Below, one piece after another: positions 1 to 19,642 of a stretch of DNA of 64,000 bases. Position 1 is the stretch's first letter. The number at the start of each line of letters is the position of its first letter. The position numbers and the translations under genes were made by a program. Below the pieces are notes generated by a model, which worked only from the letters and a program-made list of their open reading frames with translations, ran no database searches and was not told where the DNA came from. This stretch comes from Synaphobranchus kaupii (lineage: Eukaryota > Chordata > Actinopteri > Anguilliformes > Synaphobranchidae). Where the stretch lies: positions 68,628,670 through 68,692,669 of the forward strand of contig CM056379.1 of NCBI GenBank assembly GCA_029718625.1. Reading direction: 5' to 3'.

Positions 1-1
1 G

Positions 2-175
2 CTTCAAGGGAAACAAAAGGTTCTGCCGATGATGCTTGATGATGTGGCTGCATTTGAAACAAAATTGGGCCTGTTTGCACAGCAGCTTAAAGGGGGAACA
101 AAGCACGCTGGTTTAGCTAGACCCCGCCCCCTTTTGAAATTAGAAAAATGCCAAAATCTGGGCGTGATAAGGTAA
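2..175 (+). pseudogene. hAT transposase C-terminal fragment
   Basis: Frame 2 reads LQGKQKVLPMMLDDVAAFE and continues with a KLGLFAQQLKGG-like stretch. This resembles the C-terminal part of hAT transposases and their domesticated relatives (GTF2IRD2/ZBED5-type), where an LQGK-x-K motif precedes a helix containing F-x-x-KL. The frame stops at 173-175, and the last ~15 codons look like non-transposase sequence. The hAT dimerisation motif is not visible, so this is a fragment only. Assignment is by motif recall, not by alignment. Confidence 0.45.
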
Positions 176-285
176 TAATATAGGGGCTGAGTTCCAGGTA
201 ACAAACCACGCCCCAGCTATTTTTTTTCACTAGTAGCGAAAAGCCCATTCTGCTTGGACAGCACTCACAACGGCTGCTTTGTTCC

Positions 286-336
286 ACTCTCTCTCTCTCT
301 CGCTACCTCTCTCACTCACACACAAACACACACACT
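286..336 (+). repeat. CT/CA simple repeats
   Basis: A (CT)n run at about 286-300 is followed by interrupted CT and then (CA)n to about 335. A second CT-rich run lies at about 862-890. Both are ordinary microsatellites inside the hAT-like segment. Confidence 0.8.
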
Positions 337-1383
337 AGCTCCAGCTACTGCCCCAAGAAGCTAGCCGCTGCCGAGGCAGAAGCAATGGTGGAGCATGCGG
401 CATGCATAGCCTCGATTGGGCTTATAATGATGCTGCCAGTAAACAACAAATCACACACTGTACATATAGTTACCCATGCCATGTAGGCTACTCATTTTAC
501 ACAGGCTGTAGGCAATCAACAATATTGTTTTCCATTTCAACAGGTGCACATGTGGTCACTGCACTGAACTCTCCAAGAGAGAATGTCTGTTGAAGGGACT
601 TTGCAAAGGTAAACGTGTAGCATGCATATAATACAACTCCTGGTTCAACTATGCTTTATACGATAGATTTTATTTTTAATAAACTATATATATATTTTTT
701 TTAAATAAACTAGCTAGCTACTTGCTAAGCTAGACTGAAAAACAAACTATCAAAAAACAAGGGACTATCAAGCTAACTATAAATTATAATTTTTAAAAAA
801 TAGGTTACTATAACTTACAAGAATATTCAAAAAAGCCAAACTGTAAGCTGGCTATATCGCTCGCTCTCTCTCTCTCTCCTATCTCCTCTCCCCGTCCACG
901 GCTGATCAACCGCTGAGATTCGCTTTTATAGCTGTGTGAGAGCTCCTTCTCTGCCATGGGAATAATAAAGTCAAAACAACGTTCCCGTCTAACTCACAGG
1001 CACTTGGCACACTGTCTCAGAGCAGCTACAACTAAGCAACAACCAGATCTGAAAGTTTTTGTGAAAATGCAGACTCAGAGGAGTCTGCATTGTTACCCAC
1101 ATAGGCTAACTGTGGTTTTCATTACTCTAATTGAGAATTGTTTTTCTTCATATTTCATGGGATGCTCACACAAATGTTTTTTTCCTACTCAAATGAAGAT
1201 TTATTTTTCCATATTTCATGATGCTTATGTGAATTCATTAAAGAAGCAGTTATTTAACGGCAGTCGTGGGCTAAATACATTGAATAAAACTGTTGAATAA
1301 AAAATATATTTATAATAAGTTGCGGCCCTTTGTATTTCTTGTGGTTCTCTAGGCCTCTGAAGTTGAGTACCCCTGCTTTATGG

Positions 1384-1565
1384 GAAGTTCTGGAGCACAG
1401 AGTGCAAACTAGATTTCCACCTCCTTCATCCCTCAAAGAACTGGAGACTGTCTTCTTGAACAATTGGCCAATATCCCACTAGACACAGTTCAGAAATTGT
1501 ATGACAGCATTCCTAGAAGGATTGAAACTGTTTTGAAGGCAAAGGGTGGTCCTACTCATTATTAG
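1384..1565 (+). pseudogene. Tc1-like transposase C-terminal relic
   Basis: From 1384 the translation reads EVLEHRVQTRFPPPSSLKEL. After a single frameshift near 1455 it continues with IPLDTVQKLYDSIPRRIETV and ends KAKGGPTHY, stop at 1563-1565. The SIPRRI...LKAKGGPT.Y ending is characteristic of fish Tc1-like transposases. The helix-turn-helix and catalytic DDE regions are absent, and no inverted repeats are visible, so this is an old truncated copy. It lies in the plekhm1 intron upstream of the first visible exon. Confidence 0.75.
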
Positions 1566-2087
1566 TTACTAGATATTCAGTTTTTGTAGGTGTTTCTGAT
1601 ATTTTGTCCACCCTCTCTATGTTCTGTAAATTTTGTATTTGGGATACGTTGCCACGCAATGCGAGCCACATAAAGCAACTGTCATACAACCCATACCTTT
1701 TTTACAGACACTTGAAATTTAATGGATTGGACATGGAAAAGTTCTTGAATTGGTTTGGATGGATAAGGGTGGGAACCCAGTATGAGAGATCTGTCATCAG
1801 CTGTCCCATTGTTGAGCAAACTGTATATTGTAAAGATTGGTTGTGGGTTTACTGGGGGTGTTTACTTTGGTGCAGGAATTCACTCTACTTCAACGAAATA
1901 CTGTCTGTCCTAGTATTGATTTATTTGTTCTTCTCGCTCTTTGACCCTTTTCAAACCACTCTCAATACCCGTGAATGGTAACATTAGTATCCCGGATAAC
2001 ACAAATGGTTACAGTGGTGTGAGGTGGTTTATGATATTTCTCACTCACCCCCAACCCCCCACTTTGATGAAGCTCAATTTTCCCCAG
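1566..2087 (+). other. plekhm1 intron, right end
   Basis: Non-coding intron sequence up to the acceptor TTTTCCCCAG at about 2078-2087. The upstream exon that should supply the first base of the split glycine codon was not found in 1-2087, so it lies left of the window. The 125-codon open frame at 1604-1981 shows no recognisable domain. Confidence 0.6.
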
Positions 2088-8726
<6,639 letters not shown>

Positions 8727-10875
8727 CGAAGAGGCCCTGCCCCACCCCGGTGTTTCCTCTCCACGCACTCAGGGCGGCCAGCTTTCATTCAGGTGGGGGT
8801 GGGTGTGGGGGGGGGGGGGGGCTAGTACCGGGAGCATCCTTTTTACACAACCTAGCCACAAGTGCCGTTACGGAACCAGCACCCACGGACGCGTATGTGT
8901 GGCAGGAGCTCAGAGCCACCAGTGGCGCGGGACACGAGGAGTGTGGATCCGCCCTCTCCTGTGGATCTGGGCCGTCCGCCTGCTTACTCCCTTTCAGCCT
9001 CTAGTAGCGGGAAGCGTCTGTGGACTGTCCAGTGTCTCTGTGAGGAAGAGGATGTCGTCAGTTCTGTCTTTCCACACACTGCAGATATAGGACGCTGCTG
9101 CTACGCCTTCAACAAAGCTCCAAGACTTCCTACATGCGTCCCATCTTCGCAGGTCATAGTTTGTCCACTTCCACCCGGGAGAACAACCACCCTCACCCAT
9201 GCAGACATGGCGACCAGCCATCATCATTGATATCTATGTATTAATATTATGCAAAGTATAGGATAAGGATTTAACATGGCAGAACTGTTGGAGGTAGAGG
9301 GGTTTGTCTAGGGTGCCCTGTGTCTCACTCTTGCCTTGAATCCTGCTGCTGGGTCCACCAGTGCTTTGGTTAAGGATGGAATAACACAGAAGGAATCTTT
9401 TATTTCCATTTTTAGCCATGTTTTATAGATCACCATGTTCGGTTCTCACCGATCTGAAGTTTCTGTCTTTATTTTACTGGGCAAAACTTGTTTTTCACTT
9501 TGTGTAGCACTTTTCTTTAAAAAGTAGTTGTAGTTTTCTTTAATAGTTGTTTACAGGATCATGAGTCAATGTAACTCCAGTGCATTTTTTACTCAGTCAT
9601 TGAACTCATATTGTGCAAAAATAATTTGTTGCATGCTTAACTTCATTACACTTTACAGTTTTTCAGGGATAGTTACTGAAGTTTCAGGAGAAATGCGGAC
9701 GCCTAAATACACCTTTAAAAAAAAAAAAAAATCAGCACTTGAGAAATCCCACTCACCTGTATTACATTGTATGAAGTAGCCTGTGCCTTTATCTGGTTTT
9801 GTTTTTCACCATGTGATGTGCTGTATATTGATTGTACAGCTGTGCAGTATGCAACCTCACTGACATTTGTGCCAAAAAGGACAACAGGGAACAGAGGCGG
9901 AGGCGTCTTCCCACTGTTCGCTCCCCAACCGGTTTGTCGATGCGCATCCGGTGTATGCACACTTGGAGGTAAATGTTTGAAGCTCACACTGGCCGGAGGC
10001 ATTGAATGGTCATGACAGTGTTACACGGTCAATATGTCTTGCATTGTTGTCTTAATGCACTTTGCTTCAGTCCTCAGAATTTCTTTTAATTATGCCATTT
10101 CAGAGAACGCATTGAATGTCTTTGGTTGATCACCATTGTTTTTTTTGTTTTTTCTGACGTTGATTGTCTGCCTAATCCAGAAAACATAAGACTTTCTCTT
10201 TCTGTCCTGTAACAAAATGAACAAAAATGGCTTAGGATTCCCTTGATTGCTCAGCATCAGTGTGTCACACCCACACTGGAGCCAAACGCTCTGCAGGTTC
10301 CTGCTTATTGAGTGGGACACTGATCTGTTGGGACACTGTACACCTGCCTTACCTGCTCAGACATCGGCCCTGAAAATGGCTGGCTTCGTCAGTTGAAGTC
10401 ATCGGCTATGTTCCATAAAGAGAAACTGCATTTGTGAACTGTAGACCCTGTTGTTTTGCACATTTAAACCATGTCCTTGTAATGGATGACCTCACCAAGG
10501 CATACAAGCTTGAAACTGCTTTTGTCTTGCATTCATACCTTTAATAGTTTTACAGTCCTGTGTTGAATGGTTTATATGGTTGATTTAAAAATAACACAAT
10601 GGGCTTCTCAGAGCAGTTACGTTCCTTGTATGTACCAGGTGCAAGGACATGCGCTTTGCCGATTGCAAGGTTTGAGTGGGCCCATGCCCTAAGTAACAAA
10701 AGGAGGACCCTTGGTGTTTCTTCCTTCCTATCACACAAACACAACAAACACACTATCTTGTTCACTGGTCTGGAATATTGCAAATGAAGAAACCAGAGCC
10801 TTTATTTTATCCCTTGAAAATGCAGAGCCTTGTGAAAACAGTGTCTTGTAATAAAAGCATGACAGCCAGTGGCTT
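8727..10875 (+). other. plekhm1: plekhm1 3' UTR (inferred)
   Basis: About 2.1 kb without a supported coding frame follows the stop codon, up to the first well-placed canonical AATAAA. It contains a poly-G run near 8806-8820 and a poly-A run near 9716-9731. The extent is inferred; an earlier, non-canonical cleavage site cannot be excluded. Confidence 0.55.
10850..10855 (+). terminator. plekhm1: Poly(A) signal AATAAA
   Basis: Canonical AATAAA, followed within about 40 bases by TG-rich sequence (GTGGCTTCATCTGGTT). It is the best candidate end of the plekhm1 transcript. Confidence 0.55.
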
Positions 10876-11765
10876 CATCTGGTTATGGCCATTCCACTAG
10901 AAGACAAGAATGCTTGATTGTAATCCTGTTCATAACTACCTTTTGCAAACAAGTCACTTTGTTCATGGGGTTTCTTTTGCACCAGTTGTATATTTTTAAC
11001 AGGATTTTGGCGGTTTTTTAAAAATGCTAATTTGCCAAAACCTTTTTAAAAAGTACTTCTCAGATGGTCGGATCCTTCATACCAGGCTCGATGGTGCATT
11101 TCACATTTTGAAATCAGTTTCAGTAGGAAACAGGTTTAAGTTTACGTTCGTTAATCTCTTGAAAACTTGCTATATTTTTGGGTTGCTTTCGGCTGTTTCT
11201 TTATAGAAAATACTAAATTGATTATTTTTCCACTAGTTTTTTTTTAAGAATGCAGTAGAGTGTCAAAACCAGTACTAGAGCAACATTGAGATGCACCTTG
11301 TGGTGAACTTCTCAGTTGAGATTGTTTTAGCCCACTAGGGGGGCAGCACTAAATTGACTTCATAGGGAGTGGTGCAATATTACTACAGTCTATGTACAGG
11401 ATCTTATTGTGAAATATCCTTCCTGTAATGATAGGGTGTACCAGGCATAGGTGCTCCTGACACCTGTCCCTTCAGCGGAGCCACCAGCAGGGACAGGCCT
11501 GGAGGCTTTCCCTGTACTACCCATCACTCGGCTGCGGCCATTACGGTGCAGCAGTTTGCCTGGGAAATTAATGAGTCTGGAGGGGCTTGGCTACACTGTG
11601 CCAAGGAATTCATCTGACTGTTGTTTGTTTAGATGTGATTTCAATTTTCTAAGGATTTTTACATCATAATTAAATCAAGATATTTATCATCTACTTCTGA
11701 ATGAGACTGATCTTTTTCCCACATCCACATTATTTTATATGTTCAATTTAAAAGGAATATACATA
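10876..11765. other. Intergenic, nothing identified
   Basis: AT-rich sequence with no supportable gene, RNA or element terminus before the Tc1-like element. Confidence 0.5.
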
Positions 11766-11767
11766 TA

Positions 11768-12690
11768 CAGTCATGTGAAAAAGTAAGTACACCCCCAGAT
11801 AAGTTGTCTCTTTCTAGACAAATTTGGACACATTATTCCAATGCTTTTTACTGTTAAAGGTTAAAGGTTGTCTAATTTAACAAAGGATACAAAGAAATTA
11901 TGCTTTTAAATGATTTATCAGAAATCAACGGAAGTGCAATTATCCTGTGAGGAAAAAATACACCCCTCGCTTCAATAACTGGTGTTTCCCCCTTTGGCAG
12001 CAATAACCTTTTCTAGGCGTTTCTTGTAATTAACTATAAGTCTCTTAGATCGACTGGGAGGAATTTTTCAGCCATATCACAAATTTCTCAGCCATTCTTC
12101 TTTGCAGTACTGCTTTAATTGCGTGATGTTAGAGGGCTTCCTTGAATGCACAGCCCGCTTCAAGTCCCCCCAAAGCATTTAGATAGGATTGAGGTCTGGA
12201 CTTTGACTTGGTCATTCCATAACCTTCCATTTTTTCTTTGAGCCATTCTGTAGTATATTTGCTTGTATGTTTAGGATCATTATCCTGTTGGAGGATCCAG
12301 GACCTTTTCAGCTTCAGCATCTGAACTGATGGCCTCACATTCTCCTCAAGAATGGTCCGGTATAACGTTGAATTCATGGTTGAATCTATTACGGTAACTT
12401 TACCAGGCCCTGTGAATGAATGGAAATGTAGTCCGTTGTCCCGAGAGAATCAATTATCTTTTCTTTTTTTTTTAAGGGCTCCGGCTAGCTCTTTTGAACT
12501 AGGCATGATATGTTAGCACACACCTCAATGGTTAGGTCCAAACCAGACCAATTATCTGTTTTTATGTAAGTATAGTACTTGCAAATTATTATATAATAAT
12601 TGGACAATCATTTACACCTGTTATGTGCACCAGACATCCATTTTAATCAATATATTTGATAGTAAAGGTAGGGGTGTACTTTCTGCTCAT
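11768..12690 (-). mobile_element. Tc1-like element, internally deleted
   Basis: A TA dinucleotide (11766-11767) is followed by CAGTCATGTGAAAAAGTAAG and TACACCCCC, a Tc1-type terminal sequence. A decayed inverted copy (GGGGTGTACTTTCT) lies at about 12670-12685, so the right end is approximate. The element is under 1 kb, against about 1.3-1.6 kb for complete relatives, and carries a transposase remnant on the minus strand. Confidence 0.7.
12129..12377 (-). pseudogene. Tc1-like transposase fragment
   Basis: The minus strand encodes LQQDNDPKHTSKYTTEWL, the block around the second catalytic aspartate of Tc1 transposases. The following PDLNPIENLWG block is degraded and out of frame. The N-terminal DNA-binding domain and first catalytic aspartate are not present in a usable frame. 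Non-functional. Confidence 0.8.
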
Positions 12691-12867
12691 GAGGAATTTG
12701 CATTTATGTTAATTTTAATTGCTTAATTCATTCCAAAGTCTACTTTTTTAGCATCTGTTGAATTAGTTTACCTTAATCTATATGGTTGAAATTAAAATAT
12801 ATGAGGGGCCGTTTAGGCCATAATACATTTTGGATCTCTCACGTACATATATTGTCATTCTCACATA

Positions 12868-14342
<1,475 letters not shown>

Positions 14343-14344
14343 TA

Positions 14345-14671
14345 TCTGTGACGACAAAGTTTGTTTGAGGCATCTTCTTCACATGACACAGAAGCTATTG
14401 AAATTGTAGTGCTTTCATTTTGAATAAAAATTCATTTAAATTTTACAAACGGAAAATATCAAGAATCATGTTGTAAATTTGAGCAATAATATCTTTAACA
14501 ACAGTAAAGTTAGTTTGAGGCATCTTAGTCATCTTATGTCACAGAACTATTGAAATTTTAGTTTATTTTGAGGAAACAATTAAAATTTACAAAAGGAAAA
14601 AATGTTAAATAATCAGTTGTAGATTGGAGCTATAATGTCTCTGACAACATTCAAGTTGGTTTGAGGCATCT
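14345..14671. repeat. ~150-bp satellite array, segment 1
   Basis: About two diverged units, marked by repeats of GAGC(A/T)ATAATRTCT, CACAGAAGCTATTGAAAT and TTATTTTGA blocks spaced about 147 bp apart. The same unit resumes at 16019 and 17935, showing the intervening elements were inserted into one array. Confidence 0.75.
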
Positions 14672-14674
14672 TTA

Positions 14675-15523
14675 GGGCTGTTTCACAGCTGCCTTGTTTG
14701 GTTCGATTGAATCGAACTCTGGTTAGTTTTCCCCCTTGCTGCGGTTCGTTTGGGCAGGTGTGAACACGGCAATCGTACTCGGGTGTGCACCAAAAGTGGA
14801 CCAAACAAGCGGACCAAGACCTTGTTGAAGATGTGGTCTCGGTACGCTTCCAAACGAACTCTGGCTCGGTCCGACCCAACTGCAGAAAGCACTGTGCATT
14901 TTTGGACTAAACGAGCTCCCGTAGCCAGCTACGCTGTGCATTATGGGATGAGGAAGACAAGCATTTCCCCTTTCGCAACAACAACAACATGCGAGCATGA
15001 CGAATCCGAGTAATCGCGGACAAATGCATCTCCAGTGCATCAGGACATTATTTTCCAGCCGCAGCCACGCCTCATTTTCAAACTGTATTGTTTGCCTAAA
15101 GTGATAAATGCAAACGATGTAATAACCGATGAACAACGCCAAAATCAATCCGTGCAGTTGTCTCTCCATTGTGAAATCACAGAAAAATTACTTGTGGTGC
15201 GTTGTCTGCTCTTCTACTTCCCGGAGTTTCTTTCAAGTTTTCCCACATGGAAATTCTGACCAATTTGGAGAGCAGTTCAGGAACTATGTTATTGCTCCCG
15301 CCCCAGACACATCTGACCAATGAGTGAAATAAACGTTCTCACATGGCTTGTGCGGCTGCATTTTGGTTCGCTTCACCAACTCATCAACTGATTCGGACCA
15401 GAGAAAACGAATAGGTGTGAAAGGGAACCAAACCAGCTGAAAAACGAAACAATGTATCATTCTCGCATCTGGTGCAAACCAAGGAAGCGGACTAGAACCG
15501 GACTATCAGGTGTGAAACTACCC
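14675..15523. mobile_element. PIF/Harbinger-like element 1
   Basis: Flanked by TTA at 14672-14674 and 15524-15526. Termini are GGGCTGTTTCACA and TGTGAAACTACCC, inverted with two mismatches over 13 bases. TTA target duplication and short imperfect inverted repeats fit PIF/Harbinger elements. Internal open frames (14613-15323) are short and lack recognisable domains, so it is probably non-autonomous. Confidence 0.7.
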
Positions 15524-15526
15524 TTA

Positions 15527-16015
15527 GGGTGCTTTCACAAGTATAGTCCATTTGGCTAGTCCGAATCAGAGTGAAATTGATTCTTTAGTCTGGTTCGGTT
15601 TCACAGTGCACAAATTAAAGCGGACCAAATAAAAACAAAAAGGGGCGTGTACGAAGGAGCAGGGCCAGAAATGTACTCGCAGAAGTCTTTCTCATTGGTC
15701 AGAAATGTGGTGGTGGAAAATGTAAACACGGAAATCAATAAGCGCGGAGAAGAACACTAACTGAGCAACATGGAGACACGGATTGGGTGATACTGGCAGT
15801 AATCCTGCTTTGGTGTTCCAACCAAACACAGGAGAGTATTGCTCAGAACGAACGCCTGTTAAGGCTCCGGGTTGTCAACAATATGATGTTGATACACTAT
15901 TTCAAAAGAAGACGTGTTGCGATCCGACAACGGTATAACCGCTTGCAAGAGGTGGTCTTGGACCAGTTGATTTGGTCCACACCAGAGTACTAAATGCTGG
16001 CTTGTGAAAGCGCCC
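15527..16015. mobile_element. PIF/Harbinger-like element 2
   Basis: Starts immediately after the TTA that ends element 1 and is followed by TTA at 16016-16018. Termini are GGGTGCTTTCACAAG and CTTGTGAAAGCGCCC, one mismatch in 15. A 68-codon frame at 15787-15993 encodes a basic RRRVAIRQR stretch that could be a relic of a Harbinger N-terminus, but this is weak. Confidence 0.7.
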
Positions 16016-16018
16016 TTA

Positions 16019-16193
16019 GTCACATATCACAATAAGCTATTTAAATTTTAGTGCTTTTATTTTGAAGAAAATTTCATTTAAAAAATAATCAGTTGTAAAT
16101 TTGAGCTATACTGTCTCTGACAACAGGCAACTTGCTTTGCTTGCTTGTCTTAGTCACATGTCACAGAATCTATTGACATTTTAGTGAATATAT
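16019..16193. repeat. ~150-bp satellite array, segment 2
   Basis: About one unit (TTGAGCTATACTGTCTCTGA at about 16101) between the second Harbinger-like element and the LTR. Confidence 0.7.
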
Positions 16194-17336
16194 TGTAGGG
16201 ACAATACGAACTACAATTCCATACAGTCCACAGGAGGCTCCTCCTCCACGTTGGAAGTGACGTAGGACGTTGCACCAGTTGTGATTTCTGCACTGTAACA
16301 TGATACTACACAGTGGAATGCGCGACTGGCAATAAAAGTTTATAATAGGGGCAACACAGCCAGTTCTTCCCGCAGTTTTCTTCCGGGCCAGTTGTCCGCT
16401 GAACGTGTCTCGTCTCTGGGCCCGTGAGGCCTGGAGCACGCCCGGGGTCCGAGCCCTCGCTCTACAGGAAGCATCGGCAGCCCGTGGCGCCGACCCAACC
16501 GAGCGAGGCGGGCTCATCTACCCCCGGCTATCGGCCACGGAGGACTGGAGACGAGACGCAAGGAGGCAACGCGAGCACCCGGTGGTGAAGAAGAACCACC
16601 AAGCGGACCACGTAGCCAGATCCTGCAGCAGAGCACCACCGGTGAGTCCCCAAAGAGGCAAGCGGTCTGCAGTAGGATGGCGCTGCATAATTCGGGAGAG
16701 ATAATGTGACCGGTTCCATTATCCCGTAAGAACGACGAAAGAAAGCTGTTCCAGGGACCCAAAATGAGGTGGACGTTTCCCCTATCTTCCACAACCCCTG
16801 CGAACTCGCCACAACAGAATCAGGGCGACCAGATTTCCCCTTTTCACTGTGAGTGTGCGATCCAACGGAGGAACCTATTTAACGGACTTTAATTCAAGTA
16901 AGGCTGTAACATGGGCAATAGCATATTAGTTAGCAAAAGAAACATGTTTATGACTGGATGTATGTAACTGCTAATGAAAGGTTAATGTGTTCTGTAAAAG
17001 TTTTGTGTTACCGTTTTACTTTGGATGGTTTTATGCCATCCACCGCGCTGCGTTAGGTTTAATGCATCCACACACAGAGCATATCTTGCATGCGATCTAT
17101 CTTTAAACACTAACCAGCCGTAATCCTAACACTGCACGCTGATCTCAAAGCACACGCATTTAAGCTTACGGCTATCCCTTATGTGTATGGTATGGCCCAT
17201 GCGCTGCCATTAGCTAGCTCCAGCAAAAGCTAGGTTCAAACCTCCCTCCATCTTAGTTTCTTTGTTCTCACTGAACACGTGTCCGTGGCAACCCCCACAC
17301 GTAGGAGAAAATGGAAATGCCACACACGCCCAACGC

Positions 17337-17369
<33 letters not shown>

Positions 17370-17808
17370 CTTGTTGTACATTATAGTAGTGAATCGTGCT
17401 TTGCTCTGTTTGGTACTTTGTGTTCAATAAACTATTACATTTATCCAAGATTGCCTGTATTAATGTTGCTCTTGTGTTGAACTGAATCAGCCAATGCTAA
17501 TCGCAGGGATTCCCCAAAATGCCTTCACCTTCTAGCTGGATCATTTATATTAATTCGGTATCAACTGAGTAAATGATATTGTGATTTTGCTAAGACAATT
17601 ATTAATGTGTAATTTTATTGCTAATGAATTTAATTATTAATTCAAGTTACCCATTTTTAGTTAGTATATTCTCTTTTGAGAATAATATATAAATTTTATG
17701 AGACTGATTTATTATACAAAACCATGCCACCAGTTGTATAAGGATGGTAGTGGCGTATCGCAGTACATAAGTGATGCCACGTGTATAAATTGAGGTATGT
17801 CCCCTACA
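16194..17808 (+). mobile_element. Long terminal repeat with adjacent primer-binding site
   Basis: Begins TGTAGGGAC and ends GTCCCCTACA, an inverted TG...CA boundary, over 1615 bp. Four bases later TGGTGCCCCGCGTACGG looks like a primer-binding site complementary to a tRNA 3' end. An AATAAA lies at about 17426 and a (CA)n run at 17338-17368. No gag/pol is present. About 115 bp after the LTR the satellite resumes, so the internal region is almost wholly lost. Superfamily cannot be assigned. Confidence 0.55.
17338..17368. repeat. (CA)n microsatellite
   Basis: About 15 uninterrupted CA dinucleotides inside the LTR. Confidence 0.9.
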
Positions 17809-17930
17809 TTTTTGGTGCCCCGCGTACGGACTCTGATGATTGAGAGATCATGTTACTGATCATCTTGCTCACTGCTATCAGACTCGTACCTGGTCGCTAC
17901 ATTTTGGTGCCTCGTGTATTAATTAAATGA
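17809..17930 (+). other. Retroelement internal remnant
   Basis: Holds two primer-binding-site-like stretches about 95 bp apart, TTTTTGGTGCCCCGCG and ATTTTGGTGCCTCGTG, each preceded by CTACA. This suggests a duplicated or recombined LTR/PBS boundary rather than a simple solo LTR. Confidence 0.4.
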
Positions 17931-17934
17931 ATAT

Positions 17935-19510
17935 TCCCTATAATATTTTGAAAATTTTAATCAGTTGTAGATTGGAACTATACTGTCTTAGACAACAGTA
18001 AAGTTGGTTTGATGTGTCTTGGTCACATGCCACAGAAGCTATTGACATTTTAGTGTTTTTGTTTTGAAGAAAAATGTTATAAATTTTTCTCATTTTCCTT
18101 TTGTAAATTTTAACATTTAACAGTTGTAGATTTGAGCTATAGTGTCTCTGGCAACATTAAAGTAGAAGTTTGGTATTTAGCATGTTAAGCCCTGTTAAAA
18201 GGTTATTTACGATCATATACAACGGTCCATATCAACATTTTGACGAACTGTGCAGTCTTGAGATATATTGATTATTGCTCATGTCACAGCTAACTTACAC
18301 AATGGAGCTGGATGGGCATATAGAAAATCCTTTTAAAAAAAGTTGTTTTGATGCACCTTTGTCATATGTTACAGAAGCTATTGAAATTTTAGTAATTTTA
18401 TTTTGAAGAAAAATTAATTTAAAATTTCCTAAAATAAAATTTGAAAAATAATCGGTTGTAAATTTTAGCTATACTGTCTCTGACAACAGGGAACTTGATT
18501 TGAGGTGTTCCAGAAACATGTTCCAGAAACTATTGACATTTAAGTGTATTTATTTTGAAGAACAAGTCCTTTAAGATTTACAAAAAGAAAATTACAAAAT
18601 CATTTGAGCAATAATGTGGATGATGACAATAAGGTTTTTTTTTTTTAAATTAATTAAAAATTTACAAAAACAAAATTAGAAAAATCAAAGGTCAGAGATT
18701 TGAGCTATACTGTCTCTGACAACAGTCCAGTTGGTTTGAGTTGTCTTGGTCACATGCTACAGAAGCTATTGACATTTTAGTGTATTTATTTTGAAGAACA
18801 ATTCCTTTAAAATATACAAATGGAAAATTGGAAAAAGCATTGGTTGTAAATTTGAGCAATAATGTCTTGGACAATTGTAAAGTTGGTTTGAGGTGTAAAT
18901 TTTTCTTTTTCTTCAGGCAACTTGGTTTGAGTTGTCTTGGTCCCATGTTACAGAAGCTATTGAAATGTTAGCGTTTTTAATTTGAAGAAAAATTCATTAA
19001 CAATTTACAAAAGGAAAATTAAAAAAAATAATCAGCTGTAAATTTGAGCTATATTGTCTCTGACAAAAGGTGACTTGGTTTGAGGTGTCTTGGTCACATG
19101 TTACAGAAGCTATTTAAATTTTAGCCGTTTTATTTTGAAGAAAAATTCATTTAAAATTTACAAAAATAAAATTTGAAAAATCATTAGTCGTAAATTTGAG
19201 GAATAATGTCTCCAACAACAGTCAACTTTGTTTGAGGCGTCTTTGTCACATATCACAGAAGCTATTGACATTTTAGTGCTTTTATTTTGAAGAAAATTTT
19301 TATTAAAATTTACAAATGGAAAATTGGTCTCCAAAGAGATTAAAGTTGGCTTGACACTTCTAATTCAAATGGCATTGGAACTATTGAAGTTCATAGGCTC
19401 AACATTGAATTTTCTTTCTGAAATATGAAAAAAAAAAAGCTTGTAAGAGTCTCTTTGTTCTTCACTGATAACAAATGTGTCAATTAAAATGCACCTACAT
19501 GCTTCTGTCA
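17935..19510. repeat. ~150-bp satellite array, segment 3
   Basis: About nine diverged units; TTGAGCTATACTGTCTCTGA-type markers occur near 17975, 18134, 18466, 18606, 18701, 18853, 19046 and 19198. Spacing is mostly 140-160 bp, with one shortened unit and a unique ~160-bp insert at about 18180-18340. No coding content. Confidence 0.8.
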
Positions 19511-19642
19511 TTAGCTATTGAAATTTGAAAAACGAATATCCACTTCTACGTTTGGGTAGGATCTTCATTGTTCCACATCCCCAGGCTCGGGGCCGAGGGG
19601 CTATCCTTTTACCACCCCGAGCCCGGGGGGGGTTCACCCGGA

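Larger units (their letters stand above)
1..1375 (+). mobile_element. hAT-like DNA transposon, 3' part
   Basis: The window opens inside a hAT-type transposase reading frame. The stretch ends at about 1375 with GTTGAGTACCCCTG, which read from the other strand (CAGGGGTACTCAAC) is a typical hAT/Charlie-like terminus. The left half lies outside the window, so neither the partner inverted repeat nor the 8-bp target duplication can be checked. Between 180 and 1300 the sequence is AT-rich and non-coding, with CT/CA simple repeats and no credible gene. The right end abuts a Tc1 transposase relic, which may have been the insertion target. Confidence 0.5.

Noticed and set aside
1604..1981. 125-codon frame just before the first visible plekhm1 exon
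   Set aside because: Does not resemble the expected upstream plekhm1 exon and has no domain; treated as intron.
14613..15323. Open frames up to 148 codons in Harbinger-like element 1
   Set aside because: No transposase or Myb-like motif; frames overlap on both strands.
16170..16812. Open frames of 90-115 codons in the LTR
   Set aside because: Low-complexity basic peptides without motifs, on both strands of a G+C-rich LTR segment.
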